Shown here piece after piece: positions 25,872 to 33,550 of a stretch of 38,308 nt of DNA. The DNA lies in the NCBI RefSeq assembly GCF_014596935.1, contig NZ_JACVXC010000002.1, positions 11,615 through 49,922 on the forward strand, in the 5' to 3' direction. The notes under the pieces are model-generated. The model made no database searches, had not been told where the DNA came from, and was given only the letters and a program-made list of their open reading frames with translations. The stretch is from Aestuariibaculum suncheonense. GTDB taxonomy: Bacteria; Bacteroidota; Bacteroidia; Flavobacteriales; Flavobacteriaceae. The position numbers were made by a program, and so were the translations under genes. Numbering within the stretch: position 1 is the stretch's first letter; the number at the start of each line of letters is the position of its first letter.

Positions 25872-26676
25872 AGAATTATATACTTTAACAAATAAAGACC
25901 TGTCCATTCAAATCAGTTTGAGTGGACTTTCTTTTTGTATTCTACAAAGAGATACCCAAACCATTACCTTACTTTCTGAAATTAATTTTGGGAAAAAGCT
26001 AAATTATCTGGTCCTTCTCGATTATTTAAAAAAAGCCATAGAAACCACGCCAGATTTACAAGACGATTTCGATAACATTACTGTGGTTCATGATAACGAT
26101 TTATCGAATTTGGTGCCCATGCCGCTTTTTGATGAAGACCATCTGGCCGATTACCTAAAGTTTAACGCTAAAATTTTAAAGTCTGATTATATTGCGACAG
26201 ACGATATTGTTTTAAACGACAGCGTTAATGTGTATGTGCCTTTCATTAACATCAACAACTTTATTTACGAAACCTTTGGCGAATTCACCTTTAAACATGT
26301 CTCTTCTGTCCTTATCGAAAACATTTTACTGATTGAAAAAAATGCCGAGACACCTAAAGTTTACGCTAATATAGCCCAAGAACACTTCGAGCTTATTGTA
26401 GTTGATAAAACAAAACTCCTGCTTTACAATACCTTCGAATACAGTACTAAGGAAGACTTTATTTATTATATATTGTTTGCCACCGAACAACTTAACCTGA
26501 ACCCAGAAACATTTCAATTAATATTACTTGGAGATGTCATAGAAAACGACGAGTTATACAATATGGCTTATAAATACATCCGATTTGTTAGCTTTGGCTC
26601 GAGAAACGACAATTACAACTATACCGAAGCTCCAAAAACAAATCACTCTAATTTTACTCTAATAAACAGTTTTTAA
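25855..26676 (+). CDS. DUF3822 family protein
   Basis: A 273-residue protein with the DUF3822 layout: an N-terminal strand pair (DLSIQISLSGLSFCILQ), a middle region FNAKILKSDYIATDDI, and a C-terminal repeat of the same type (VYANIAQEHFELIVVDKTKLLLYNTFEY). From memory, a structural-genomics model of a Bacteroides homologue was reported with an actin-like ATPase fold; I have not verified this. The 3' end shares one base with the rsmD start. It appears restricted to Bacteroidota and usually sits by rsmD. Function unknown. Confidence 0.85.
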   Translation: MAQANKELYTLTNKDLSIQISLSGLSFCILQRDTQTITLLSEINFGKKLNYLVLLDYLKKAIETTPDLQDDFDNITVVHDNDLSNLVPMPLFDEDHLADYLKFNAKILKSDYIATDDIVLNDSVNVYVPFININNFIYETFGEFTFKHVSSVLIENILLIEKNAETPKVYANIAQEHFELIVVDKTKLLLYNTFEYSTKEDFIYYILFATEQLNLNPETFQLILLGDVIENDELYNMAYKYIRFVSFGSRNDNYNYTEAPKTNHSNFTLINSF

Positions 26677-27221
26677 TGCGCATTATATCAGGATCACTTA
26701 AGGGAAGAAAAATTATTGCTCCAAAAAAATTGCCAGTACGTCCAACAACCGATATGGCAAAGGAATCCTTATTCAATATTTTAAACAATACCTATTATTT
26801 TGATAGCATTTCAGTTTTAGATTTATTTGCCGGAACTGGTAATATTAGTTACGAATTTGCATCACGTGGTGCATCACAAATCACCTGTGTTGATCAGGAT
26901 TTTGGTTGTATCCAGTTTATAAAGCAAACAGCTGAAAGCCTTAACATCTCAATTCAAACCATCAAAAGTGATGTGTTTAAATTTTTAGAAAAAGGATCAA
27001 TACAAACCGATATCATTTTTGCCGATCCACCATATAACTTTCCGGTTGAAGATTTTGCTAAAATCGCTGAATTGGTTTTTGAAAACAATTTTCTTCTGGA
27101 AGAAGGTGTTTTAATAATCGAACACTCCAAACACACCGATTTATCGGAACTTAAGCACTTTAGCTATGCTAAAAACTATGGCAGTAGCGTTTTTAGTTTC
27201 TTCGAAAATGAAGTAAGTTAG
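26676..27221 (+). CDS. rsmD: 16S rRNA (guanine-966-N2)-methyltransferase
   Basis: A 181-residue SAM-dependent methyltransferase. The N-terminus MRIISGSLKGRKI and VRPTTDMAKESLFNIL are the RsmD signature; the SAM-binding strand is LDLFAGTGN (48-56) and the catalytic motif DPPY is at 117-120. In E. coli RsmD methylates G966 of 16S rRNA in the small subunit. Third in an overlapping operon: its ATG shares a base with the DUF3822 stop codon. Confidence 0.95.
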   Translation: MRIISGSLKGRKIIAPKKLPVRPTTDMAKESLFNILNNTYYFDSISVLDLFAGTGNISYEFASRGASQITCVDQDFGCIQFIKQTAESLNISIQTIKSDVFKFLEKGSIQTDIIFADPPYNFPVEDFAKIAELVFENNFLLEEGVLIIEHSKHTDLSELKHFSYAKNYGSSVFSFFENEVS

Positions 27222-27295
27222 TTTTTACTTCTGTAATCCTTTTTTTTTCAGTACATTAGGATAGTAATTGAGTTCCCGACTCTATCTTTACTTTT

Positions 27296-27328
27296 TTTGA
27301 TGTAAGCTCGTTGTTGTTCTTATTTATG
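27296..27328 (+). promoter_or_regulatory. Possible promoter of the NTF2-like lipoprotein gene
   Basis: TTTG at 27296-27299, a 21-nt spacer and TATTTATG at 27321-27328 (one mismatch) lie 37 nt before the ATG. Confidence 0.35.
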
Positions 27329-27365
27329 GTTTAAAACGCCTATTAACCAATTAAAAACCATAAAT

Positions 27366-27893
27366 ATGAAAAAACTTTTTCTAATCATGTTTACTGCGCT
27401 TTTACTAGCTGCATGTAACGACAAACCGCAACGCTATTTCGAAACTTCTCACGAAATAGACATTTTAAAATCAGGGATTAAAGCCTACGAAACACAAGAT
27501 TGGACCGCCTGGAAAGCTAACTTTGCCGATACAGCCAAAATACATCACAACACCATTAAAGGATTATCACCTGAAGAAAACATGACGAATCTGCAGAATA
27601 TGATTGTTAATTTTTCTTCTTACGGCTTTCAGGATAAAGGTTCTTTTTCTGAAATGGTCATTGATAAAGATAATGAAACCTGGGTAAACTATTGGGGCAT
27701 CTGGAACGGTGTCTTAATGGAATCCGGTGAAAAAATCGCTCTTCCTGTACATTTAACCGCTCGGTTTATAGACAGTAAGATTGTTGAAGAATACGTCTAT
27801 TACGATTCTGCACCTATTTTAAAAGCCATAGAAGCCGCTAACGCCTTATCTGACGAAGAAGTCGAGGCTGAAGCCGATATGCCCGAAGAATAA
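27366..27893 (+). CDS. NTF2/SnoaL-like lipoprotein
   Basis: A 175-residue lipoprotein with signal peptide and lipobox LLAAC (Cys17). The remainder looks like a single NTF2-like cone: a helix (DILKSGIKAYETQDWTAW), the strand pair FADTAKIHHN, a long loop with a helix, and strands ending VHLTARFIDSKIVEEYVYY. The tail is strongly acidic (DEEVEAEADMPEE). Such domains can be enzymes or binding modules; no function can be given. It precedes a small secreted protein by 39 nt, so the two may be co-transcribed. Confidence 0.75.
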   Translation: MKKLFLIMFTALLLAACNDKPQRYFETSHEIDILKSGIKAYETQDWTAWKANFADTAKIHHNTIKGLSPEENMTNLQNMIVNFSSYGFQDKGSFSEMVIDKDNETWVNYWGIWNGVLMESGEKIALPVHLTARFIDSKIVEEYVYYDSAPILKAIEAANALSDEEVEAEADMPEE

Positions 27894-27932
27894 TTCGTTT
27901 TTTTTCAACACAAATTCAAAACCTTACCAAAT

Positions 27933-28679
27933 ATGAAAACTACAAAACACATTTTGGTTTCATTTGTATGTCTATTTGCCTTTACAACAATAGCTTCGGC
28001 TCAAATGTATCGCATACATCAAGACAATGTGAAACCTTCTAAAGTCATGGATTACGAAAAGGTTGCCAAAGCCTTTAATGATGCATGTGTAAAACACAAT
28101 GTTAAAACAAGCTGGGCAACTGCTGCCACTAACGATTTAAAATACATCTATATTTCTGAAATTGAAAATATGGCCCAATTAGACGAACGCCCTTTGGCCG
28201 AGATGGCGAAAGCTATGGGAGACGACTTTGGAAAACTATTTGACGATTTCGATAAGTGTTACGACTCCCACAGCAGTTACATTATTCATTTAGTAAAAGA
28301 TTTATCCTATATGCCAGAAGGTTTTGGCATGACACAAGAAGGACAGGATTACCGTAAGTGGTTTTACATTTACTTCACCCCGCAAAACGCTAAAAAGGTT
28401 CGTGAAGGGATGGAAGCTGTAAAGAAACTTTATGAATCTAAAAATGCTAAAGAATACTATCGCGTGTATAGAAACGGGTTTGGTACTCAAGAAGATTGTT
28501 ACCTAGTAGCTGTATCTTCAAAAGATGAAATAGACGGTGCGACTAAATCTAAAGAAAATGAAAAACTCCTGGGACCAGATAGCTGGGATACCTTTAAAAA
28601 AGTCATGGATTATGCGGAACGATTTGAAGAAGTTAGCGGTAAAATGCGGCCTGATTTATCTTACAATCCAAAAAAATAA
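27933..28679 (+). CDS. Secreted protein with two dimeric alpha/beta barrel-like halves
   Basis: A 248-residue exported protein; signal peptide about 1-24 (cleavage after ASAQ). No named family recognised. Two halves show the same order of strand, long helix, strand: about residues 25-85 and about 138-200. This resembles a duplicated ferredoxin-like/ABM or NIPSNAP-type fold. Cys is sparse and there is no lipobox. It follows the NTF2-like lipoprotein gene and ends in a strong terminator shared with rnpB. Function unknown. Confidence 0.75.
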   Translation: MKTTKHILVSFVCLFAFTTIASAQMYRIHQDNVKPSKVMDYEKVAKAFNDACVKHNVKTSWATAATNDLKYIYISEIENMAQLDERPLAEMAKAMGDDFGKLFDDFDKCYDSHSSYIIHLVKDLSYMPEGFGMTQEGQDYRKWFYIYFTPQNAKKVREGMEAVKKLYESKNAKEYYRVYRNGFGTQEDCYLVAVSSKDEIDGATKSKENEKLLGPDSWDTFKKVMDYAERFEEVSGKMRPDLSYNPKK

Positions 28680-28702
28680 GTGTTGATCCTTTTCAGTTAA
28701 AG

Positions 28703-28734
28703 AAAAACCCTTCCAGAATCCGGAAGGGTTTTTT
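28703..28734. terminator. Bidirectional terminator between the secreted protein gene and rnpB
   Basis: A 12-bp stem (28703-28714/28722-28733; AAAAACCCTTCC with GGAAGGGTTTTT) and a 7-nt loop with T tracts in both directions. It follows the plus-strand gene by 23 nt and the 3' end of the minus-strand RNase P RNA by about 10 nt. Confidence 0.93.
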
Positions 28735-28743
28735 ATGCTTAAG

Positions 28744-29050
28744 TAAATCTATAAGCCGAATTCTGTACTTCTATAAATAAAAGCCCCTATCATTTATCTG
28801 AGTGTACTGTTACCAGCACACTTTAGCTGCCTACCCTCCAACAATCGAACGTGCCGCCCTCAAGCGTTGGTATACATGGCATTGCACCACATAGAGTTTA
28901 CCTGATTTCACTACAGCATTACCTGTACATCCTTTCTGTTGCACTTTTCCTGACCTCTCGGTCGGTGGCCATTAACCACTATGTTGCACTACGGTGTTCG
29001 GACTTTCCTCCATTTCACACTAGTTGAAACAGCGATAAGGCGATCTACTT
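28744..29050 (-). ncRNA. rnpB: RNase P RNA
   Basis: The minus strand carries the universal core: GAGGAAAGTCCGAACACCG near the 5' part (about 28990-29012) and the conserved 3' block ACAGAATTCGGCTTAT (about 28750-28766), whose pairing with the 5' core forms helix P4. The AGGGTAGGCAGCTAA segment and the GAGAGGTCAGG stem lie between. It is the catalytic RNA that matures tRNA 5' ends. A -7 element TACTTTTG at 29063-29056 sets the 5' end near 29050; the 3' end is estimated from the conserved block and the terminator. Length about 305 nt, ends approximate. Confidence 0.93.
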
Positions 29051-29055
29051 GCCGG

Positions 29056-29063
29056 CAAAAGTA
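29056..29063 (-). promoter_or_regulatory. -7 element of the rnpB promoter
   Basis: TACTTTTG on the minus strand matches TAnnTTTG exactly and lies just upstream of the predicted RNase P RNA 5' end. No TTG at -33. Confidence 0.55.
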
Positions 29064-29129
29064 CAATTAATTGTTAATAACTCACGTTTAATTTTTATTA
29101 GGTTTTCTTATATTTTTAACTTGAATTTT

Positions 29130-29137
29130 TAACTTTG
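29130..29137 (+). promoter_or_regulatory. -7 element of the dnaX promoter
   Basis: TAACTTTG matches TAnnTTTG and lies 17 nt before the dnaX ATG, giving a very short leader. No clear -33 TTG. Confidence 0.45.
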
Positions 29138-29154
29138 TTTATCAAAAAAAATCA

Positions 29155-30858
29155 ATGGAACACTTTGTAGTATCAGCCCGTAAATACAGACCTCAAACGT
29201 TTAAAGACGTTGTTGGTCAACAGGCCATTACAAACACCTTGCTTAATGCCATTGATAATAACCACTTAGCGCAAGCTTTATTATTTACAGGACCACGAGG
29301 GGTTGGTAAAACCACTTGTGCTCGTATTCTGGCTAAAATGATAAATAGCGAAGGTCATGAGGTTGGAGATGAAGATTTCGCTTTTAATGTTTTTGAACTC
29401 GATGCGGCATCGAACAACTCGGTAGATGATATTAGGAGCTTAACCGATCAAGTGCGTATTCCGCCACAAGTTGGTAAATATAAAGTCTATATTATCGACG
29501 AGGTGCACATGCTTTCTCAGGCGGCATTTAATGCCTTTCTGAAGACTTTAGAAGAACCTCCTAAACATTGTATCTTCATTTTAGCGACTACAGAAAAACA
29601 TAAAATCATTCCAACCATCTTATCGCGTTGTCAGATTTTCGATTTTAAGAGAATCACCGTGAAAGATGCTAAGGAATATTTAAAATACATCGCCGAAGAA
29701 CAGGGTGTAAAAGCTGATGACGATGCGCTTCACATAATAGCACAAAAAGCTGATGGTGCCATGCGTGACGCCTTATCGATTTTCGATCGCGTTGTAAGTT
29801 TTTCAGGAAAGGATTTAACCCGACAAGCGGTAACCGAGAATTTAAACGTACTGGATTACGAAACCTATTTCACCAGTACCGATTTAATTTTAGAGAACAA
29901 CATTCCTGAATTATTACTGCAATTCAACAACACCTTATCAAAAGGCTTTGACGGACATCATTACATTGCTGGTTTGGCTTCTCACTTTAGAGATTTATTA
30001 GTGAGCAAGACACCACAAACTATTGAATTATTGGAGGTTGGTGAAGAAACGAAAAAGAAATATTTAGAACAGTCGCAAAAAGCGTCACAGGCCTTTTTAC
30101 TTCAAGGCATTAATCTCGCCAACGACTGCGATTTAAAATACAAAACCAGTAAGAATCAACGCTTACTGATTGAATTATGCCTTATGCAGCTTGCCTCTAT
30201 CACTTTTGATGGAGAAAAAAAAAATAGCAGACATTACATAATTCCGGCTTCATTCTTCAAAAAGAAAGGCATTTCTCCAGTTCCTGTTACAGTTCCTGAA
30301 ACAACTCCAACTGTAGAAACTTCAGAAACCAAAAAGCAGACCCCTACTAATACCTTTCAGGCTCCGCATCCGGTTAAAATAGACCTGAAAAGCGACAATA
30401 AGCGTAAATCTGGTTTATCACTTGCCAGCTTACGGGTTAAAAAAGAGCACCAAATCAAACAAATGGAAGTCGTGGTTGATGAAGAAAATCTGCCAACAGA
30501 ACCATTTACCGAACAAGACTTGATTTTCTATTGGAATGAATATACAGCTACAATTAGTAGTAAAGGTCAATACAATCTAGCTTCAATTTTAGCTATGGAT
30601 GTTCCTAAAGTTAAAGGCACTACAGTTCATTTAGAATATCCTGCTGAAACCAACAAAGTTGAAGTCGAACGTAATCAATACGAGCTTTTGGCGTATATTA
30701 GAAAAGCTTTAAACAATTACGATATTAGTTTATCAATCGATGTTAATGAAGTTAAACAAAAGCAATACGCTTATACGCCTATTGAGAAATTTGAAAAGCT
30801 AAGAGAAAAAAATGCAAATATTGACATTTTAAGAAAAACGTTCGATTTAGATATTTAA
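29155..30858 (+). CDS. dnaX: DNA polymerase III subunits gamma and tau
   Basis: A 567-residue clamp-loader ATPase. Walker A is GPRGVGKTT (46-54), Walker B IIDEVH (113-118), followed by ATTEKHKIIPTILSRCQIF. The zinc module normally inserted after Walker A (four Cys) is absent: the sequence goes from ILAKMINSEGHEV straight to ELDAASNNSVDD. Domains I-III end near residue 350; a Pro/Thr linker (about 376-405) leads to the tau-specific C-terminus. A run of ten A at 30215-30224 sits at the domain III boundary and could give a short gamma form (see that entry). First of dnaX-lipoprotein-miaE, 10 nt before the next gene. Confidence 0.96.
   Translation: MEHFVVSARKYRPQTFKDVVGQQAITNTLLNAIDNNHLAQALLFTGPRGVGKTTCARILAKMINSEGHEVGDEDFAFNVFELDAASNNSVDDIRSLTDQVRIPPQVGKYKVYIIDEVHMLSQAAFNAFLKTLEEPPKHCIFILATTEKHKIIPTILSRCQIFDFKRITVKDAKEYLKYIAEEQGVKADDDALHIIAQKADGAMRDALSIFDRVVSFSGKDLTRQAVTENLNVLDYETYFTSTDLILENNIPELLLQFNNTLSKGFDGHHYIAGLASHFRDLLVSKTPQTIELLEVGEETKKKYLEQSQKASQAFLLQGINLANDCDLKYKTSKNQRLLIELCLMQLASITFDGEKKNSRHYIIPASFFKKKGISPVPVTVPETTPTVETSETKKQTPTNTFQAPHPVKIDLKSDNKRKSGLSLASLRVKKEHQIKQMEVVVDEENLPTEPFTEQDLIFYWNEYTATISSKGQYNLASILAMDVPKVKGTTVHLEYPAETNKVEVERNQYELLAYIRKALNNYDISLSIDVNEVKQKQYAYTPIEKFEKLREKNANIDILRKTFDLDI
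30211..30227 (+). promoter_or_regulatory. Candidate slippage/frameshift site producing DnaX gamma
   Basis: Codons 353-357 read GGA GAA AAA AAA AAT, containing ten consecutive A (30215-30224) followed by TAG in the -1 frame (30225-30227). One extra A in the transcript, or a -1 ribosomal shift, gives Lys then an immediate UAG and a 357-residue product. Loss of one A leads to a TAA six codons on (30239-30241). E. coli (A AAA AAG) and Thermus (A9) make gamma this way at the equivalent position. No obvious downstream hairpin. Confidence 0.6.
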
Positions 30859-30868
30859 TACTTTCATC

Positions 30869-31435
30869 ATGAAAAAATTAATTTACCTAACACTACTTAT
30901 CATTGCCTTTGTGAGTTGTGATGGCCGAGACCGCGCTTACATGTCTAACGAAGCTATTTTAAAAGAAGATAACTTATTCAAAGCCTTTAGTCAAGAATTG
31001 CATTTTATACCTGAAGCGCCTGTAGAAATTGTTACAGATACTTTATTAAGCTCCGGTTTTCACGTCAAAATCAATTATCATTCCACAGACAATAATCCGG
31101 TTGTTTATTCGAAAAGAAACAAGCACGATTCCATTAACTATTCGCATTATAAAAACTTTGAAGCCAATATTGTGATTTCAAAAAATGAAAAGTCCATTGT
31201 TAACTCAAGCTTGAACAAAACTCTTTTCAATACTTTTGAGAATGCCGACTTTTGGGATAAAGCGATTATGCAATACGTGTGGATAAACCAAGAAGCTTCT
31301 GCAGACAATTATATTCAGATACATACCGCTTTTCATATACCGGAAACCGAAATTTACAAAGATTTTATTTTGAATATTGATGAAAACGGAGCCTTAGAGA
31401 TTAAAGAATATAACATGACACCAAAAACGATATAA
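30869..31435 (+). CDS. Lipoprotein of unknown function
   Basis: A 188-residue protein with a signal peptide and lipobox AFVSC (Cys17). The rest is predicted to be mixed alpha/beta with a strand-rich middle (FHVKINYHSTDNNPVVYSKR; FEANIVISK) and an end like ILNIDENGALEIKEY. No named family recognised; it recalls small DUF4738-like lipoproteins, with low certainty. It lies 10 nt after dnaX and 1 nt before miaE, so it is in that operon. Confidence 0.75.
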   Translation: MKKLIYLTLLIIAFVSCDGRDRAYMSNEAILKEDNLFKAFSQELHFIPEAPVEIVTDTLLSSGFHVKINYHSTDNNPVVYSKRNKHDSINYSHYKNFEANIVISKNEKSIVNSSLNKTLFNTFENADFWDKAIMQYVWINQEASADNYIQIHTAFHIPETEIYKDFILNIDENGALEIKEYNMTPKTI

Positions 31436-31436
31436 C

Positions 31437-32018
31437 ATGTTAGGATTAAAATTACCAACAGACCCGCGTTGGGTAAATATTGTAGAAAAAAACATTAAAG
31501 AAATACTTACCGATCATGCCTTTTGTGAGCAAAAGGCAACAAGTACAGCCATATCGTTAATTGTTAGTTTTCCAGAGTACACCGAACTCGTTCAGGAAAT
31601 GACCGCTTTGGTAAAAGAGGAAATCAGCCATTTTAAAATGGTGCACGATAAAATTATTGAACGCGGTTGGACATTAGGTCGCGACCGTCGTGATGATTAT
31701 GTTATTGAACTGATGAAATTCTTCCCTAAAGGTGGAAGCAGAACGACGCAATTGGTTCACAGACTACTTTACGCGGCTTTAATTGAAGCCAGAAGCTGTG
31801 AACGTTTCAGGTTATTATCGGAAGAACTGGAAGATCAGGAACTGGCTAAGTTTTACAGAAACTTAATGGTTAGTGAAGCCAACCATTATACCATGTTTTT
31901 AGGTTTTGCCCGCAAATATGGAGAAAAAAAAGAAGTTGATACCAAATGGCAGCAACTTCTGGAATATGAAGCCAAAATTATGTCGAATTTAGGCAAATCT
32001 GAAACCATACACGGTTAG
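31437..32018 (+). CDS. miaE: tRNA-(ms2io6A) hydroxylase
   Basis: A 193-residue di-iron ferritin-like enzyme that hydroxylates the isopentenyl group of ms2i6A-37 in tRNA. Iron-ligand motifs: ILTDHAFCEQKA, EEISHFKMVH, EARSCERF and SEANHYTMF. It matches the MiaE size in bacteria. The miaA and miaB genes that make the substrate are not in the window. Its stop codon overlaps that of the convergent outer-membrane gene by 4 nt. Confidence 0.93.
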   Translation: MLGLKLPTDPRWVNIVEKNIKEILTDHAFCEQKATSTAISLIVSFPEYTELVQEMTALVKEEISHFKMVHDKIIERGWTLGRDRRDDYVIELMKFFPKGGSRTTQLVHRLLYAALIEARSCERFRLLSEELEDQELAKFYRNLMVSEANHYTMFLGFARKYGEKKEVDTKWQQLLEYEAKIMSNLGKSETIHG

Positions 32019-32539
32019 AACTTATAACCGATACCTATTTGAATGTTGGTGTTTTTTGCTTCAGCATTTATATCGTCATCAAACACATTTGAGAATCCAT
32101 AAGTATATCGTACATCTGCAAATAAGGTGTACGATATTTTATATTGTAAACCTGCTACTCCTGAGTAAGCAAAGTTTTTCATCATATCTTCTTCCTTATG
32201 TACTTTTATACCAACCTGAGGCGCCACACCAAAGTGAATTTTCTCAGCTAGTCTAAATTTTAAGAAGATTGGCATTTGAATATAGTCTAAGTTTAAAGTT
32301 TCATCCTTAGCGCCTTCAGCAGAAAACTGAATCTCTGGCACTAACGAAAATCCTTTTGAAAATGCGATATCACTAAAAGCACCAAAATAAAAACTGTTTC
32401 TGTGCTTATTTTCCATGAATGGTGTATCCTTAAAATCCAGGTTAGATATATTATATCCACCTCTTACACCAAATTTTACATCTTGTGAAAATCCATAAAA
32501 GGAAGCCCCCAAAAGCATTGTAAGTAGTATTTTTTTCAT
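32015..32539 (-). CDS. Outer-membrane beta-barrel protein (PorT/OMP_b-brl family)
   Basis: A 174-residue protein with a signal peptide of about 19 residues (GFSQ cleavage), then about eight short amphipathic strands, starting VKFGVRGGYNISNLDF and ending with the barrel-closing aromatic residue (IQIGIGYKF). This is typical of the small outer-membrane beta-barrels of Bacteroidota, generally of unknown function. It is transcribed alone. Confidence 0.88.
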   Translation of the reverse strand: MKKILLTMLLGASFYGFSQDVKFGVRGGYNISNLDFKDTPFMENKHRNSFYFGAFSDIAFSKGFSLVPEIQFSAEGAKDETLNLDYIQMPIFLKFRLAEKIHFGVAPQVGIKVHKEEDMMKNFAYSGVAGLQYKISYTLFADVRYTYGFSNVFDDDINAEAKNTNIQIGIGYKF

Positions 32540-32557
32540 AATAAATGGGTTTAGCTT

Positions 32558-32619
32558 GTAAAGTTTCTGCTTTACATTACAGTACCACGAATATATATGA
32601 TAAACATAAAATCTTACAA
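32558..32619 (-). promoter_or_regulatory. Possible promoter and leader hairpin of the barrel gene
   Basis: On the minus strand TTG (32619-32617), a 21-nt spacer and TATATTCG (32595-32588, one mismatch) form a candidate promoter. Downstream, TGTAAAG/CTTTACA (32557-32563/32570-32576) can form a 7-bp hairpin in the leader. Confidence 0.4.
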
Positions 32620-32643
32620 TTTTAAAAGGTGAAGTGCATAATT

Positions 32644-33549
32644 TTACTGTGTATTGCTTGAAACGGTATCGTAGTATATACTTTTTATAATACCGTCGGC
32701 CAAACCAATCTTAGGAACATAGATGTTTTTAGCGCCACTCCACTTCATTGACGATAAATAAATACGCATCGCAGGTATAATAACGTCTGCCCGGTCTTGG
32801 TTTAAATCTAATTCTGAAATACGTTCTTCATATGAATAGCTCTGTAGCGTATTATAATATGATGTTAAGTAAAAATATGAAAGCGGCTTGCCCATGGCTT
32901 TACCGGATATTTTAAAAATCTTATTGATGTTACCACCAGATCCTAAAACTGAAATCATATCATACGGACTTGTATTGATTTTTATCCAGTTTTCTAAATC
33001 CTGCCATGTTTCTTTAGACACCATATCGTTTAGTAAACGTACTGTACCTATTTTGAATGAACGTGAGGTTACCTGTACTCCTTCATGAATCACCGTAAAT
33101 TCGGTACTACCACCACCCACATCGACATACAAATAAGTTTTACTTTCATCGATGTATGAATTTAAATCGGTTGCTGCAATAATAGCCGCTTCCTCTTCCC
33201 CATCAATAATATCTATTTTTATACCAGACTGCTGTGCTATAGCATCAACAATTTTTCTACCGTTGTTCGATTCTCGCATCGCCGATGTTGCACAGGCTTT
33301 ATACTTTACTACTTTATGTGATTTCATAAGTAGTTTAAACGCCAGCATGGTGTCGAGCATGCGCTGGGTGTTTTCTTTTGAAATTCTTTGATTAACGAAT
33401 ACATCGGCTCCCAGACGAATAGGCACACGTACCAACGAGTTCTTTTTAAACTTCACTGGTTTTCCTTCGCGTTCAATGATGTTTGAAATAAGTAATCTTA
33501 CCGCATTGGACCCTATATCTATCGCCGCGTATTTTTTTATTGAAAGCAT
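32644..33549 (-). CDS. ppx: Ppx/GppA exopolyphosphatase, short form
   Basis: A 301-residue ASKHA-fold phosphatase. The N-terminal phosphate-binding loop is AAIDIGSNAVRLLIS and the second is LYVDVGGGSTEF, with a SVLGSGGNINKI loop in the second half. It has only the two actin-like domains and lacks the C-terminal HD-like extension of E. coli Ppx (513 aa). Family role: hydrolysis of polyphosphate and/or pppGpp. It starts 1 nt after the ppk stop codon, so synthesis and breakdown of polyphosphate are co-transcribed. Confidence 0.93.
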   Translation of the reverse strand: MLSIKKYAAIDIGSNAVRLLISNIIEREGKPVKFKKNSLVRVPIRLGADVFVNQRISKENTQRMLDTMLAFKLLMKSHKVVKYKACATSAMRESNNGRKIVDAIAQQSGIKIDIIDGEEEAAIIAATDLNSYIDESKTYLYVDVGGGSTEFTVIHEGVQVTSRSFKIGTVRLLNDMVSKETWQDLENWIKINTSPYDMISVLGSGGNINKIFKISGKAMGKPLSYFYLTSYYNTLQSYSYEERISELDLNQDRADVIIPAMRIYLSSMKWSGAKNIYVPKIGLADGIIKSIYYDTVSSNTQ

Positions 33550-33550
33550 A

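Noticed and set aside
28740-29060. A protein-coding or palindromic mobile element in the gene-free stretch
   Set aside because: The conserved RNase P RNA blocks on the minus strand explain it fully.
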